Of a stretch of DNA of 64,000 bases, positions 11,001-26,000 are shown piece by piece (the first letter of the stretch is position 1; each line of letters starts with the position of its first letter). Under the pieces are notes generated by a model. It was not told where the DNA came from and made no database searches. It saw only the letters and a list, made by a program, of their open reading frames with translations. Made by a program: the position numbers and the translations under genes. Where the stretch lies: assembly GCF_030269925.1 (NCBI RefSeq), contig NC_085116.1, forward strand, positions 14,322,001-14,386,000, written 5' to 3'. The stretch is from Bombyx mori. Taxonomy: Eukaryota > Arthropoda > Insecta > Lepidoptera > Bombycidae.

Positions 11001-14000
11001 CGGTGCATCATATAAGAATAACCCCGGGTCCGCCAGTAACCAGCCGCCCGCGACGTCTTGACCCAGAGAGACTCCAAATCGCTAAAAAGGAATTCGAAGA
11101 AATGCTACAGAACGGCACCGCTCGAAGATCCGAAAGTTCGTGGTCCTCTCCTCTTCACCTTGCACGTAAGAAGGACGACGGCTGGCGACCGTGCGGCGAC
11201 TACAGGGCACTCAACGCTCGCACTATACCAGACAAATACCCTGTTAGAAATATTCAGGACTTCACATACCAGCTGGCAGGTAAGACGATATTCAGTACTG
11301 TGGACTTAATAAAGGCCTATAACCAGATACCAGTTCATCCTAACGACATCAAGAAGACGGCAATAACAACACCATTCGGCATGTTCGAATTTCCGTTCAT
11401 GACGTTCGGACTTCGGAATGCCGCGCAAACATTCCAACGTTTCATGGATGAGGTACTCAGAGGCTTAGACTTCGCCTTTGTCTTCTTAGATGACATTTTG
11501 GTATATTCGTCATCCGAAGAAGAGCATCGCCAACATTTAAAAAAACTATTCCAGCGTCTTCAAGAGTACGGTGTTCTAATCAACATTGCTAAATGCCACT
11601 TCGGCAAACCAGAAGTCACATTTTTGGGATTCCACGTATCTTCTGCCGGAATACGCCCGCTCGAATCGAAGGTGCAAGCCATTTTAGATTTCCCCTTCCC
11701 TGCAACGATTAAAGAGCTTCGACGCTTTTTAGGTATGATCAATTTTTACAGAAAATTTCTACCAAAAGCCGCAGAAATTCAGGCACCACTTAACGCGCTG
11801 CTATGTGGAGAAAAGTGCAGAGGGAAACAGCCGATTGAAGCGACCCCAGCGCTACAGCAAGCTTTCGAGAACTGTAAACATTGCTTATGTCAATCCGCTC
11901 TTTTAGTACACCCGGACGTGAACGCTGAACTAACCATCCAGACTGATGCCTCAGATAAGGCTATCGGAGCCGTGCTCCAGCAACGAACGACAAAAGGTTG
12001 GGCACCATTAGCTTTTTTCTCCAAGAAACTAACGTCATCCCAGAAGAGGTACAGTCCGTACGACCGAGAACTGCTAGCAGTCTACGAAGCGATACGATAC
12101 TTCAGATACATGGTAGAGGCAAGGACATTCGCCGTGCTTACGGACCATAAACCGTTGACTTATGCCTTCACCACACGTCGAGACAGCTGTTCACCACGAC
12201 AATACAGGTACTTGGACTACATTTCCCAGTTCTCAACCGACATCCGCTACATTCCCGGCAAAGACAACGTAGTCGCTGACACTCTTTCCCGCATCGAAGA
12301 GGTAGGAGCTGCGACGCTAGAGTACCAGTCCCTCGCCCAAGCTCAGAAAACCGATGCCGAACTCAATAACCTCATCCGAGAAGGCTCAAGTCTCACACTC
12401 AAAAGTGTTAGAGTACCCGGCACAGATGTCGACGTGTACTGCGACATGTCAACATCAGTTCCACGACCATACATCACTGAGCAATTCCGAAGACAGGTAT
12501 TCCATAATCTGCACAACCTCAGTCATCCGGGTAGAAAGGCTACAATCAAACTCATCACCGACCGCTTCGTATGGAAAGGCATACGCAAGGACTGCAGCAA
12601 ATGGGCGAAGGAATGTCAGAAATGTCAACGCTGCAAGGTGCATAAACACACAGCAGCACCTTTGTCCGAGTTTAAACTACCTACTGCTCGTTTTCGTCAC
12701 GTACACATGGACATTATCGGACCTTTACCTATTTCTGATAGTTACAGGTTTTGTCTTACGCTTGTTGACCGTCACAGTAGATGGCCCGAGGTAATTCCCC
12801 TGCGCGACATCACCGCAGAGACCTGCGCCAGCGCCTTTGTCGCTGGCTGGGTCGCCCGCTTCGGCTGCCCAGAACACATCACGACCGACCGGGGCAGGCA
12901 ATTTGAATCTCACCTGTTCAAAGCTATTGCTACCCTGGTCGGCACCTGCCATCACACAACGACGGCCTACCACCCCGCAGCCAACGGCCTTGTCGAAAGG
13001 CTACACCGACAACTCAAAGCAGCCGTCATGTGCCACGCCAACCCACGATGGACCGAAAGTCTTCCCATGGTACTTCTGGGCATCCGCAGCGCCTGGAAAG
13101 ATGACATCCAGGCATCCGCAGCAGAACTGGTCTACGGTGAGCCTCTCCGCTTACCTGGACAGTTCTTCAACACATCCGCAGCACCCCCAGGAGACGACAA
13201 CGACCTGGCTTATCGACTACGCGGACATATGAACAAACTTGCCCCTCGACCGACTACATGGCACAGCGAAAACCGAACCTTCTACGTGCCTAAGGACCTA
13301 AACACGACATCCCATGTGTTCTTGAGGCAAGGACCCCTCCGAAAGTCGCTCGAACCACCATACATTGGCCCCTACAAAGTCTTAAGAAGAGGATCGAAAT
13401 CGTTCGACATTGAGGTAAATGGCAAACAATTAACCGTCACCATAGATCGCCTAAAACCTGCCTATATCACGCGAGACGATGGCAAGAGAGAAGACAAACA
13501 GAAGACCAGCGAGGCGAGCGAAGAACATCAGCGTCCAGTACAAAAGACGAGAAGCGGCCGTACAGTCACCTTCCCGGACTACTATCGACCGTAGCTATCG
13601 GTCTCGGCGGGGGAGTACTGTGGCATCATCCTGCCACGGCTACCTGAGTGCGGACCTGCGCGCAAGAATCAGGTGATGCGTGCGCGCGCCAATCAGGAGC
13701 CAACGCGCGGCCGCGTTATCGCAGGTGACGCCGGGCTGCTGCGCCGGCAGTCCGCCACAAAGCCTCGTACTGATCGCGCGTTTCTCTCTCATTATTGTAA
13801 ATTCATATATTTGTTAGTCGTTTGTTTTGTGTCTCGTTAATTTGTTAATAATCTGTAGTGTATCGTGTTGTCGCAATATATAACTATTTCTCGTATTGTT
13901 TCGTTTAATTTACCGACATCGATTTGCTTGTGGCCGGACGCCGTTCGGGTTCGATTCCTGGACGTATCGACTGTTAGTGGGTTGATACCTGAATATAACC

Positions 14001-17000
14001 CGCTACAGGTTTATAATATTTCTAAGCGGATATTCGAAATTAGAAGTCTTTTAGATTGACTATAATTAACTACGACTAAACCAAACTCACCCAGAATTCA
14101 AGAAGAATCCACCAAATAGCATAAAGGGGATGATGATTGGAGGACCAACGGAGGCTGCCATACTGACGCTGCTGCTGGCACAGGATATTAAATAACCTGA
14201 ATAGGAAAATGTTATTGTTATAAAAAACAGGATGAAAAATAATTGGTAGAAATTACACCAGTCGGTACTGGTCAACTACTCATTTTTGGTTGGTTCCTCA
14301 TTTGGTTCCTGTACGATGGGCCGGATAACCAATATAATTAAGATGGGCATCATGGTACTGAGGGGGCGGGAGCATTAATACCGTGGCTGAAGGGAACCAC
14401 TAACCGTAATGGACCGTATGGGGTCGATAAACAGTACGATTGATGAATATAGCAAGATTCGTGGTTCAAGTGACAAGTGACATAAATAAGCCCGAACCTT
14501 CGATCCCTAAATGTCTTTAGTATCATCGCCGTTTTCTTTTCTTTCTAGCAATGCTGCCTTGAGAGGCTATTTCAGCTTCTCCTTGACGTGTAGGTGAGCT
14601 CACGGGGCTCAAACCGAAGTGTTGCTAACACTAGCCCTAGCAAGGGTAGTGCTTTGCTGAATCTACCACTGGATCAGAAACGCGACCCACTGAGAAGATC
14701 CGGCGAGGAACTCAGTGGGCTGTGTCTATGGATTTTCCCCGATATTAACTCCTCTCTGAACACCACCTATGAATTTTGCTGTGTTCTTAGAACAGGAACC
14801 TGTTGAGTATACGCGATCGGCTAGTGCACCAAGAAATTGCATGGTGAATAGCATCTTATCCATCGAAACCAACAAGTTGGTTCAGTTAAGTTCATTTTAC
14901 AAAGATACAGGGCTAAAGGTTTCTATCGTGTATTTAGAGCGGTATGGATTCAAGTATATGTTCTGAATTGGATTTTAAAGTAGTTTTAGAGTCAATCCGC
15001 TGCCTATAATATATCTAATTCACTTGTATTAATAATATTGGGTTAATTTTGTCAAAATATATTTGTCGAATAATATATTGTATGATATTGGAATAAACAT
15101 TGAAACAAAACGAATTTTCCTCAAATAACTTTCTAAGCTCTTTAAATATTTAATCGGACAAAATTAGCAATTTGATCTCAATCAAGATCGGACGGTGTTC
15201 GAGTTCACGACTGACACGCCGATTAGAATATATTTTTAGAAATAATTAATGCAGCAAAATGTTCACACTACACTTTTGTTTCGCCAATAGTATAATTTAA
15301 TAATAATTAAAACCTACTTATGATATGTTACAATTAAAATAACTAATTTAAAAACTAAAATTGTGTTTTTTTTTTAAAACCTAGGATCAATAATTTCATT
15401 GAAAATGTAGGTTAAGGTGGTTAGGTAAGGTAAAAGATAAAAAATGTAAGGTGATATGTAATTTTAACAATGGCTATTAATGTTATAGAAGATAACACTC
15501 TGGAGAAGATACTACATGTTCTTCTGTGGTAGATTTGTGCGTTCTTGGGCTCTTGAAGTCCATGATTAACAAATTGTGAATGAAAACTTTTTGAAAGATG
15601 AGTTCAAAGACTCAGTGCCCAATACTTATGAAAATGCCTCGACCAAGCCTCATAATTAGAACCAATTTATCAGTTATCCATCCATTCCCATAGACTTTTT
15701 GTTCGTTTTTATTATGGTAATCGCATTCGGAAATTTTTATATGCCTACAACGTAGCCCCCACGATTGAGAGACGGAAACAACATGTAAATTAATGCTCCG
15801 TCATCTGTCTTATCTTTTTTTCATTTCAAAAAGGCTCATCATTAGAACAAACCCGTCCACTATACCTCAGAATGTTACAATTCCGGTTTCCATTCCAAGG
15901 AATTATGTAAAGATTGTCGACCTAAATATTAATGGGAACTTTATACTGTTGAGGTGATTATATGTATACGAGAAAGTACTGTTTCTGTTTTGTTTCACGT
16001 CATTCGATATGTTGTGGTCACATTGCATACCGTTATTTTGAAGTGTCAAAGCCTTTAACTGCATTATATCGATTAGTGGAAAGTTTACACAACTTTAGAA
16101 TTTATATAGAATATAGTTTTTGTTTATTTTGTTAAGATTCAAGTTAAACAGACGCACTCGCAGCTCCTGTGCGTTTACCGGAGTGGTCGTGGCCTAAAGG
16201 ATAAGACGTCAAGTGCATTCATATGTAGCGATGCACCGGTGTTCGAATCCCGCAGGCGGGTACCAATTTTTCTAATGAAATACGTACTCAACAAATGTTC
16301 ACGATTGACTTCCACGGTGAAGGAATAACATCGTGTAATAAAAATCAAACCCGCAAAAATTATAATTTGCGTAATAATTGGTGGTAGGACCTCTTGGGAG
16401 TCCGCACGGGTAGGTACCACCACCCCGCCTATTTCCGCCGTGAAGCAGTAATGCGTTTCGGTTCGAAGGGTGGGGCAGCCATTGTAACTATACTGAGACC
16501 TTAGAACTTATATCTCGAGGTGGATGGCGTATTTACGTTGTAGATGTCTATGGGCTCCAGTAACCACTTAACACCAGGTGGACTGTGAGCTTGTCCAGCC
16601 ATTTAATAAATAAATAAATAAATATTCTCTCTCTCTCGCTCGTCCATCCATATAAGCAATAAAAAGTCCTTTCTGATGCTGTCAAGGAATAGGACTGTCA
16701 GCATTTCAGAAGCCAATTGGATAAAGCATTAATAGCTGCACTCCTTGTGACAAAAAGTAGTAACTGCTTTTTCCTACCTTCAAATCGAAACGCAAGATTA
16801 CTGCGCATTAGGATACATACATATTTCCGTGGGGTCCCATTACATCGTCTAACATTAACTAGTAAGATAAAGTTATCTCTTAAAATGATGCGGGTTTGTT
16901 TATTTTACACAATTTTACTCTATTAACGTGGAAGTCAGTCGTGATTATCATGAGCAAATCAATAAAGTTGGACCGGACCAAGGATTCTACTAAGATAATC

Positions 17001-20000
17001 ACAGGTTCATGGTTATGATTTGTTAGATCGAACGTCTTATGTAGCTGCCCATGGACGGCTTTATTTCGAATGGAACTTTTTATTTATCTAATCGTATGAG
17101 TATAAGGAAATATTTTAAAACATAAACAATTTAAAAAAATATCCACAAAACGGAGCTTAATTCGTAAGTGGGCTTTCTACGGGTCGACCAAAAATAGATT
17201 CCATCACATTCAGTACAAACATAACTTAATTTATCAATGCACCAAAACATTAAGATTTATAGACCGACTATTTAAAAAATCATTCCGACATCTATTTCCG
17301 AATTCAAAGCCAACTCAAAATCAATTTTTAACGCTATGATTAAAAGCTCATTTGCATTTAAAAATGAATGCGAAAAAAAATAAAACAAATCAAGCCTATG
17401 CTAATTTATTAATCTTTTATATTCAAACAGGCCTACTTTAGATTCACTGCTGATAAAATATTATGAATGATGTGTTTTTAATTCGATTGAACTCATTTGT
17501 TACGTGTTAGCTGTCACAAAGTTGCATGATAAATAATAATTTATTTTACTAAATTTACAACGTTAGTTTTTTAAATATTAGTGTTTTAATTTGAAGCTTT
17601 AGTATTGTTATGTTTTTAGTATTTATTATCCGAATGGCAATAAAAGAGTACATTAACATAAATAAATAAATGTCCTGTACGTTTGTCAGTGCAGCTTGAC
17701 TCAATGCGTTTCCGATCCGGTGGTAGATTCTGCTAAGCACGGCCCTTGCTAGGGTTCGTGTTAGCAACATCGTTAGATTTGAGCCCCGTGAGCTCACCTA
17801 CTAGCCCAGCGACGCTGACATGGTCTCTCTAGAATCTAGAATCTAGACCATCAGATTAGTTAGAAAAAAAAATGACTCAATATCTGCACTGTAGAAGTTG
17901 TAAGGGAAGCATTTCCGAAACCAAATAAATCACTAAGCTATCGTAAATACAAAACGGTATTCAGCTACTAAAATAATTATGAATATTTATTTATTGTTTT
18001 GTAAAACTTATGTTTAGTGAACCAGCAATGTATATCAACATAAGTTAACATATGAAGTCAATATACATAGCTGGCTCACAAAACATAAGTTTTACAAGAC
18101 TCTACCATGTTTTTTCGAGTTCACAGAATTCTCGTTTTACGATTTTCCTCGCGTCACTGATATTAATTTAGTTTGAAAACGGTTTTAGTGCATCTCGTTT
18201 GCCGCTAGGGGCGCTGTTTTAACTCCATACAAATTTGAGTTAACTTTTACGTGATCGACAAGTTAAAAAACTCACATTAAGCACACATCTCTAAATATTC
18301 TTGACTAGTTGTGGTAGGATGTGTGCTGAGCACGTACGGTGGGCCCGCTTGCTTCTGCCCCAAAGCATTAATGCATGTCGGTTTAAAGAGCTACCCCGAT
18401 AACAGTCAATACTGAGAATCGACGTGAATAACCAAAGATTTAGTAACGGCATGCAATTTTAGATTTTAACTTAATGCCGTAATTCTCAGAGTCAAACATC
18501 GTGAGTTAGCTCGCATAAAAGGCTACTGAAAGAATTCTAATTCAATTTTCAAAGTCCACTTGATAATTTGTTTTGATAATAATCCCACAGTACTATAGTA
18601 ATAGTTCAGAGAGTGAGGTTGCATGTTGTTATTCGTAGTCAAAGTTCATTGCCTTCGGAGAACCTTCAACAAGATTAAGAGGTGGGACGAAGCCAAAAAA
18701 AACTTAGATTAGTTCGATAATCCTTCCGAAATCCGTCGGCATGAGTGACGCAACGTCTCCTAACCAAAACAGGTTTTGAACCAAACCTTGACTATTATAG
18801 CCCTCGCTTAAATAACTTAGTTACAAAAAATGTTGTGTAATACCCAAGTAATATATTGAAGTTAAGTAAACATTAGCGCAATGATGATGTTAATTTAATG
18901 GGCATTGTTACGATTGTTGTTTATATGAAAAATTATGCTATCGAAAATTTAAGGGGAATTTATTTTTTATTTGCTAATTCGTTCATTTTTAAACCCGTTT
19001 CTAAAATATCTGCCGCGTCACTTAACTAATTTGGACGCTATGTCCTTAAAGAGTTTTTTTTGTATAATACAACTAGTTATTATTGCATGTTACATAATTA
19101 TAACTTGTTTAAAATAACGCACAGGAAATATAAAAAAATATAAATACATACCACGTAACCTAATTGTATCTTTTTTGTGTTGAATAAAACATCAGAACAC
19201 ATCATAGATGATGACGTCATTCAAGAGAGACATTTAGATAGAAAGCGTATACCCGCCTTGCAGATTAAAAATATCAAAAATAAACTGTCTCTCTCCTCTT
19301 CCTTGAATTTTTCTCTAAACGATTAGTGTAACATAAAATACATATTTATAATCCATTATTGTTATTACAATATTTTACCTTCGCTCAATTATAAAGACAT
19401 TAAAGGTAGTTTGATAATTAATTTTGTTTATTGTCAATTATTGTGCAACTAATGGAGTGAGTCTTTAATAATAATAACTTTAAAAACAATAAATGCTATT
19501 GATTATTTTAAAAGATTTGTCGATTTTGTCATGAATTCGTAGATCTAATGCATCATCGTTAAATTTTATTGCTATTGATATTAAATTGTAGAAATGGAAA
19601 ATTTTGTATTAGACCTTTCCCTGAAGCATCGTAGGAGGCGTTCAAATCATAATGGAAAAAAAATCACAGTAATTTATTCAACTTAGATACTATGTATTTG
19701 TATTTAATGTCGAAATAAACCTGTTTTGTTAGTATTGTGTGGTTTGTTCCCATGCGGTCACAGATTTAGAGATCTCAGCATTTGCACATTGTGAATGTAA
19801 TTTTAACATTGTGCATAACACTAATGTTAGATTATTTTTTTCACTTAATAGAAGCATGAGCAACGTGAATCATATTTAAAATATCCCTCCAATGAAAAAT
19901 ATCACACCAAATACTCAGAGAATCAAAGTTCGTAGTATCCAGACCGTTCCTAATGATTTTAAGATTTCGTCTTTAAAGACCGAATAAGTTTCAATGAAGC

Positions 20001-23000
20001 TACCAATTCTTATCCAAAAATCCAAACTTACCGAACGAAGTAGCGACGTTCGTAACCAGAGCAGCCAATCCTGAAGCGATGAAGAACCTCTTCGGATCTG
20101 GGTTCAATCCGATCATGTAATAAGCTATAGTTGTGAAGACTAATGGTATAGTGGCGAAAACGGGAGCTTCGGCTAACGTCTTCGATAAGAAATAGACGTC
20201 GGCTCGATACATTCCCGAGTGGTGCTCTCTGATGAAGATTGGTAGTTCAGAGCAGAATACCTGTAGGAAAATGCCAAATTGAGTATTAGGCTAATCATTT
20301 TTCTAAAATATCACCTGTGAACTGACTTTTTTTTTTATTTATTGCCCTTGTTGGCAGATGAGCATACGGCCCACCTGATGGTGAGTGGTTACCGTCGCCC
20401 ATGGACTTCAGCAATGCCAGGGGCAGAATCAAGCCGCTGCCTACCGTTAAAACTGCCAAAATGACACCGCTGTTAAAATATTGAAATTCTGAGTAATAGA
20501 TTGGATGTCTTTTTTACAATTAGTTCTAGTGTTAATCGTTCATTATAAAAGAAACACTGATGTATTTAAAATTTTTACTGGTGTTAGGACCTCTTATGAG
20601 TCCGCACGGGTAGGTACCACCGCCCCGCCTATTTCTGCCGTGAAGCAGTAATGCGTTTCGGTTTGAAGGGTGAGGCAGCCGTTGTAACTCTACTGAGACC
20701 TTAGAACTTATATCTCAAAGTGAGTGGCGCATTTACGTTGTAGATGTTTAGGGGATCCAGTAACCACTGTGGGCTGTGGTGTGTGGCACACCAGGTGGGC
20801 TGTGAGCTCGACCACACATCTAAGCAAAAAAAAAAAGAAGACGATAATCTTATAATGACTGTATTATTAATATTTTCGTTTGGGTTGAAAAAAAGTAGCA
20901 AAATTGCGATGTATAAAAGGTTGTTTTTTTGCGCTTATGGATAGCCGAGTTGAATCGTTGTAATATATTATATCAAAATGTAAGTGCCGCCATCCGTCTT
21001 AACGTAGAAGGTCCAAATCTCAACTGTATAGATGTGCGGCCGAACAAACCTTCACACTGGAATGTATGGCTGCTTTATTACAGAAATTAGATGGTAGTGG
21101 CTATACGTGATAATTTACAGCTTGATATCTACACATATAAATAAAATTGGAGTGTATGTTTGTAATATTGAAATAACCGCTTTTTACTACATGCATATGA
21201 ATACATACAACCAATGGTGCATACACCAAAATTAAATTTTTTACAATTTTTGTCTGGCTGTCTGTTTGTTCCGGCTAATCTCTGGAACGGCTGGACCCAT
21301 TTTGACGAGACTTTCACTGATAGGTAGCTGATAATATAAGAAGTAACTTAAGCTACTACTTTCTTTAGACTAGCTTCGCCCCGCGGCGTCATCCGCGGTA
21401 CGACAGTAAACGCGGGTAGGTAACATCGCGGGACTCAGCTATCAATAATAAAATTCAACGCTTCCGACGCGACGCGAGGGCGGGTCGCTAGTATTATTAT
21501 ATAAAGCAAAAAAAATATCCAAAAGGAAATTTAAATATCCTTCAACTCATTAATACAGATCAAGTATGTAAGTCTACAAAAAAATTATTATCAACTAATA
21601 AATTCCATTTGAAATCCCTCGAGTGAGTATTAATTATCAGTATTAAAATAAAAATGTGTACATATAATTAAAGCAGATATCCCGCTGACAAAATTAAATT
21701 AAACTAAGTTGTGTTTGTAGTGTGTGAACTGTGTGAAATAAAAATAATAAACTTGACATTTAAAAGTTCATTGAAATCGCCTGCTTTAGATAGTATCCGT
21801 GTTTAAAATGTTCGTAATTCCAAACACGCATGTTAAGATTATAAGTTTCATAAGTAAAATTTTAATTTAATAGAACATCAGTACAGAATGGATTAAATGA
21901 GCGAATGCGGAATTACCCCACCTAGTCTAAATTAGACTAAAAAGTTCATGAACGCTTCCTTAAAAATGCTACCGTCCAACTTAGGATATAAAGCTCAAAT
22001 TGGAAGCACAACTTCAATTAATTCGGAGAGCCAAATTTGCAACTAAAAAGACAAGACGGTCGTAGCAACACGTGCTAAACAAGCTATTTGAATTTTGAAC
22101 AAAACCCCAATCATTTTACATTTTTACTATTCTAATTAAGGCTTACACCGGTTTATAAGTTTTCGTTGTGCTTTGCGTGGCCTTGTGAGATCTAAGGAAA
22201 TGACTCCTTTATTTTAAATTCCTTTAATTTAATTAATAAAGTAAAAACAAGGGACAGCTTATATACAATACTTTAAGAGACTTTAGACTCATGTCTCATT
22301 TAGTGTTACCGACGCAGGGGCCTCGCCGCAAGGCGAGCGCGTGTTTAAGTCCCGGGGCAGCCCCCCCTGGGCAGTGCGAAGAAATGGAGTTTTCTCCAAC
22401 CAACACACTGCTCGCGGAATTCTTAAGCGAGAAATACCCGGCCCTCGAATCAGAATTTTTAGCTTACAAAGCTAAACGCGCCGTGAACTGTTCTGCCGTG
22501 CCCGCCGCGCCCGCCGTTTCCGCCACGCCTGCCATTCCCGCGTCCCCTGCAAGCGCGCGTAAAACTCCCGCGCCGTACACCGTAGCCTCCGTCGCGCCCA
22601 GCACACCCGTGTCCCCCATACTGTCGCGAAAAACTCCCGCGTCTACCGCGGCAGCTTCCGTTCTACCTCAGCGACCGTCTGCGGCCTCCGTCGCGTCCGC
22701 AGCTCCCGCGCCTTCCTCCTCGTCCTCCGACTCTGACTCGGATATGGAGGTTGACCTCGTTCCCGCCTCATTAACAGATGGATTCACTCTCGTGCAAAAG
22801 GGTAAGAAGCGCGCCGCGGAGTCCCGAGCTTCCGCGGCCGCTAAAATAAGCAAAGCCGCGAACGCGTCGCGCCCCCGCCCTCCGACCCCCGTCGCTCCCT
22901 GTCCCCGTGCCACGCCGTCGCCGCGCCCGGTGGCACAAACGAGAAATCAGGCCCCTCCTCCGTTGATTCTTCAAGAGAAGGCTGCTTGGGACCGTGTCTC

Positions 23001-26000
23001 CCTGGCCCTTAAGGCCAAGAACATAAATTTTGTCAGTGCCCGTAACCTCGCGAACGGGATACAGATAAAAGTAGCAACACCCGACGACCATAGGGCCCTC
23101 TCAAGCTACCTCCGAAAGGAGCGTATAAGTTATCATACGTATACGCTCCAGGAGGAGCGTGAGCTCCGTGCAGTCATACGTGGCATCCCCAAGGAGTTAG
23201 ATGCCGAGCTCGTAAAGGCCGACCTACTCGAACAAGGCCTACCCGTAAACTCCGTGCACCGCATGCACACAGGACGCGGGAGGGAGCCATACAATATGGT
23301 TCTCGTCGCCCTCCAGTCTACCCCCGAGGGTAAGCAAATCTTTAACGTCCGAACGGTCTGTAGGCTTTCCGGGATCACCGTGGAAACCCCTCATAAAAAA
23401 GGCACTCCGAGCCAGTGCCACAATTGTCAGTTGTACGGGCATTCTTCCCGTAATTGTCACGCGCGCCCTCGATGCGTCAAGTGTTTGGACAATCACGCCA
23501 CGATTCTTTGCACTCGCGATCAAAAAACCGCGACGGAACCACCTAGCTGCGTCCTGTGCCGAACACAGGGTCACCCCGCGAATTACCGTGGATGCCCCCG
23601 AGCCCCTAAAATAAATCACCGCGTCGCGCGTCAAAACCGCCTCCGAGCTTCCGGCCCTGACATCAAAGCCACGGCACCCTCTGTGTCGAAGGCTAAGCCT
23701 GCCTTCGTGCCGGCGCCGGTGCCCAGCGGCTCGGCCTGGGCTAAACCCTTGCCGTACACGAACACGGCTGTAGCTCCCTCCCCCGCGATTCGTCCCGCCC
23801 CCGCGATACGTCCCACCCCCGTGATTCGTTCCTCTCCCGTGATTCGTTCCTCCCCCGCGACCAGCACTCCGACCGCGTCCGACAATCTCGCTCTAGCGAT
23901 CGACTTTTTTCAGTCGATCAACTTTGAGCGTGTTAATGCTTTGGGTGACGCCATTCGCGCCGCCTCCACTGCACAACACTTCATCGCCGTTGTGCAAGAA
24001 TACGCTGACGTATACGCGTCGTTAAATACGTACGTCCTCCCCTCGCTCCGCCGGTAATCAATGGCGTACATAAATAGAATAAAGCCCCTATCCGTAACGA
24101 TAGGATTTTTTAACGCTTACGGTCTCGCAAATCAACGTGATCAGGTTTGTGATTTTTTGCGTGACCATCAAATTGACATCTTTTTGGTGCAGGAGACCCT
24201 GCTTAAGCCCGCGCGCCGCGACCCTAAAATCGCGAACTATAACATGGTTAGGAACGACAGGCTCACTGCTCGTGGTGGTGGTACCGTCATTTACTATAGA
24301 CGAGCCCTGCACTGCGTCCCACTCGACCCCCCCGCGCTTTCTAACATCGAAGCATCAGTATGCCGAATCTCACTGACTGGACACGCGCCGATAGTTATCG
24401 CGTCCGTTTATCTTCCACCGGATAAGATCGTTCTAAGCAGTGATATCGAGGCGCTGCTCGGCATGGGAAGCTCTGTCATTCTGGCGGGCGACCTTAATTG
24501 TAAACACGTCAGGTGGAACTCGCACACCACAACCCCAAATGGCAGGCGGCTTGACGCGTTAGTCGATGATCTTGCCTTCGATATCGTCGCTCCGCTAACC
24601 CCGACTCACTACCCGCTAAATATCGCGCATCGCCCGGATATACTCGACATAGCGTTATTAAAAAACGTAACTCTGCGCTTACACTCGATCGAAGTAGTTT
24701 CAGAGTTAGATTCAGACCATCGTCCCGTCGTTATGAAGCTCGGTCGCGCTCCCGATTCCGTTCCCGTCACGAGGACTGTGGTGGATTGGCACACGCTGGG
24801 CATCAGCCTGGCTGAATCTGATCCACCATCGCTCCCGTTTAGCCCGGATTCTACCCCATCTCCTCAGGATACCGCTGAAGCCATAGACATCTTAACGTCA
24901 CACATCACCTCGACATTAGATAGGTCATCGAAGCAAGTTGTAGCGGAGGACTTCCTTCACCGCTTCAAATTGCCCGACGATATTAGGGAACTCCTTAGAG
25001 CTAAGAACGCCTCGATCCGCGCCTACGATAGGTATCCTACCGTGGATAATCGTACTCGAATGCGTGCCCTACAACGCGACGTAAAGTCTCGCATCGCCGA
25101 AGTCCGAGATGCCAGATGGTCTGATTTCTTAGAAAGACTCGCGCCCTCCCAAAGGTCTTACTACCGCTTAGCTCGTACTCTCAAATCGGATACGGTAGTA
25201 ACTATGCCCCCCCTCGTAGGCCCCTCAGGCCAACTCGCGGCTTTCGATGATGATGAAAAAGCAGAGCTGCTGGCCGATACACTGCAAACCCAGTGCACGC
25301 CCAGCACTCAATCCATGGACCCTGTTCATGTAGAATTAGTAGACAGTGAGGTAGAACGCAGAGCCTCCTTGCCACCCTCGGATGCGTTACCACCCGTCAC
25401 CCCGATGGAAGTTAAAGACTTGATCAAAGACCTACGTCCTCGCAAGGCTCCCGGTTCCGACGGTATATCTAACCGCGTTATTAAACTTCTACCCGTCCAA
25501 CTCATCGTGATGTTGGCATCTATTTTCAATGCCGCTATGGCGAACTGTATCTTTCCCGCGGTGTGGAAAGAAGCGGACGTTATCGGCATACATAAACCCG
25601 GTAAACCAAAAAATCATCCGACGAGCTACCGCCCGATTAGCCTCCTCATGCCTCTAGGCAAACTGTATGAGCGTCTGCTCTACAAACGCCTCAGAGACTT
25701 CGTCTCATCCAAGGGCATTCTCATCGATGAACAATTTGGATTCCGTACAAATCACTCATGCGTTCAACAGGTGCACCGCCTCACGGAGCACATTCTTGTG
25801 GGGCTTAATCGACCAAAACCGTTATACACGGGAGCTCTCTTCTTCGACGTCGCAAAAGCGTTCGACAAAGTCTGGCACAATGGTTTGATTTTCAAACTAT
25901 TCAACATGGGTGTGCCGGATAGTCTCGTGCTCATCATACGGGACTTCTTGTCGAACCGCTCTTTTCGATATCGAGTCGAGGGAACCCGCTCCTCCCCACG

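Larger units (their letters stand above)
9183..14007 (+). mobile_element. Intact Ty3/Gypsy LTR retrotransposon, CsRn1/Kabuki type
   Basis: Two 389-bp LTRs, identical as far as I could compare by eye, enclose gag and pol. The 4-bp target duplication GGTT lies at 9179-9182 and 14008-14011. The primer site matches 18 bases of a tRNA-Trp 3' end, and Gag ends in a CHCC finger; I associate both with the CsRn1 clade, including silkworm Kabuki. There is no env-like ORF. Identical LTRs and open frames indicate a very recent insertion. Confidence 0.92.
8760..14090 (-). other. white intron 11
   Basis: It is filled mostly by the intact Gypsy element at 9183-14007 in the opposite orientation. The flanks 8760-9178 and 14012-14090 show nothing recognisable. 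Confidence 0.9.
14197..20031 (-). other. white intron 10
   Basis: It contains two Jockey-type tail fragments, the full-length Bm1 at 16178-16624, a diverged Bm1 at 18310-18425 and a palindromic element at 17999-18097. The remaining sequence (14740-16170, 16670-17690, 18430-20031) is AT-rich with nothing recognised. Confidence 0.75.

Noticed and set aside
9183..14007. Infectious (errantivirus-like) Gypsy element
   Set aside because: Pol ends 24 bases before the 3' LTR and there is no third envelope-like ORF.
16181..16260. Functional tRNA gene
   Set aside because: A and B boxes are present, but the sequence continues directly into a Bm1 SINE body and the acceptor and anticodon stems do not look intact; it is the SINE's tRNA-derived head.
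22291..22383. N-terminal 31-residue extension of the Jockey LINE ORF1
   Set aside because: The ATG lies in the 12-bp target duplication and the frame then crosses the element's 5' UTR, so it is not part of the element's protein.
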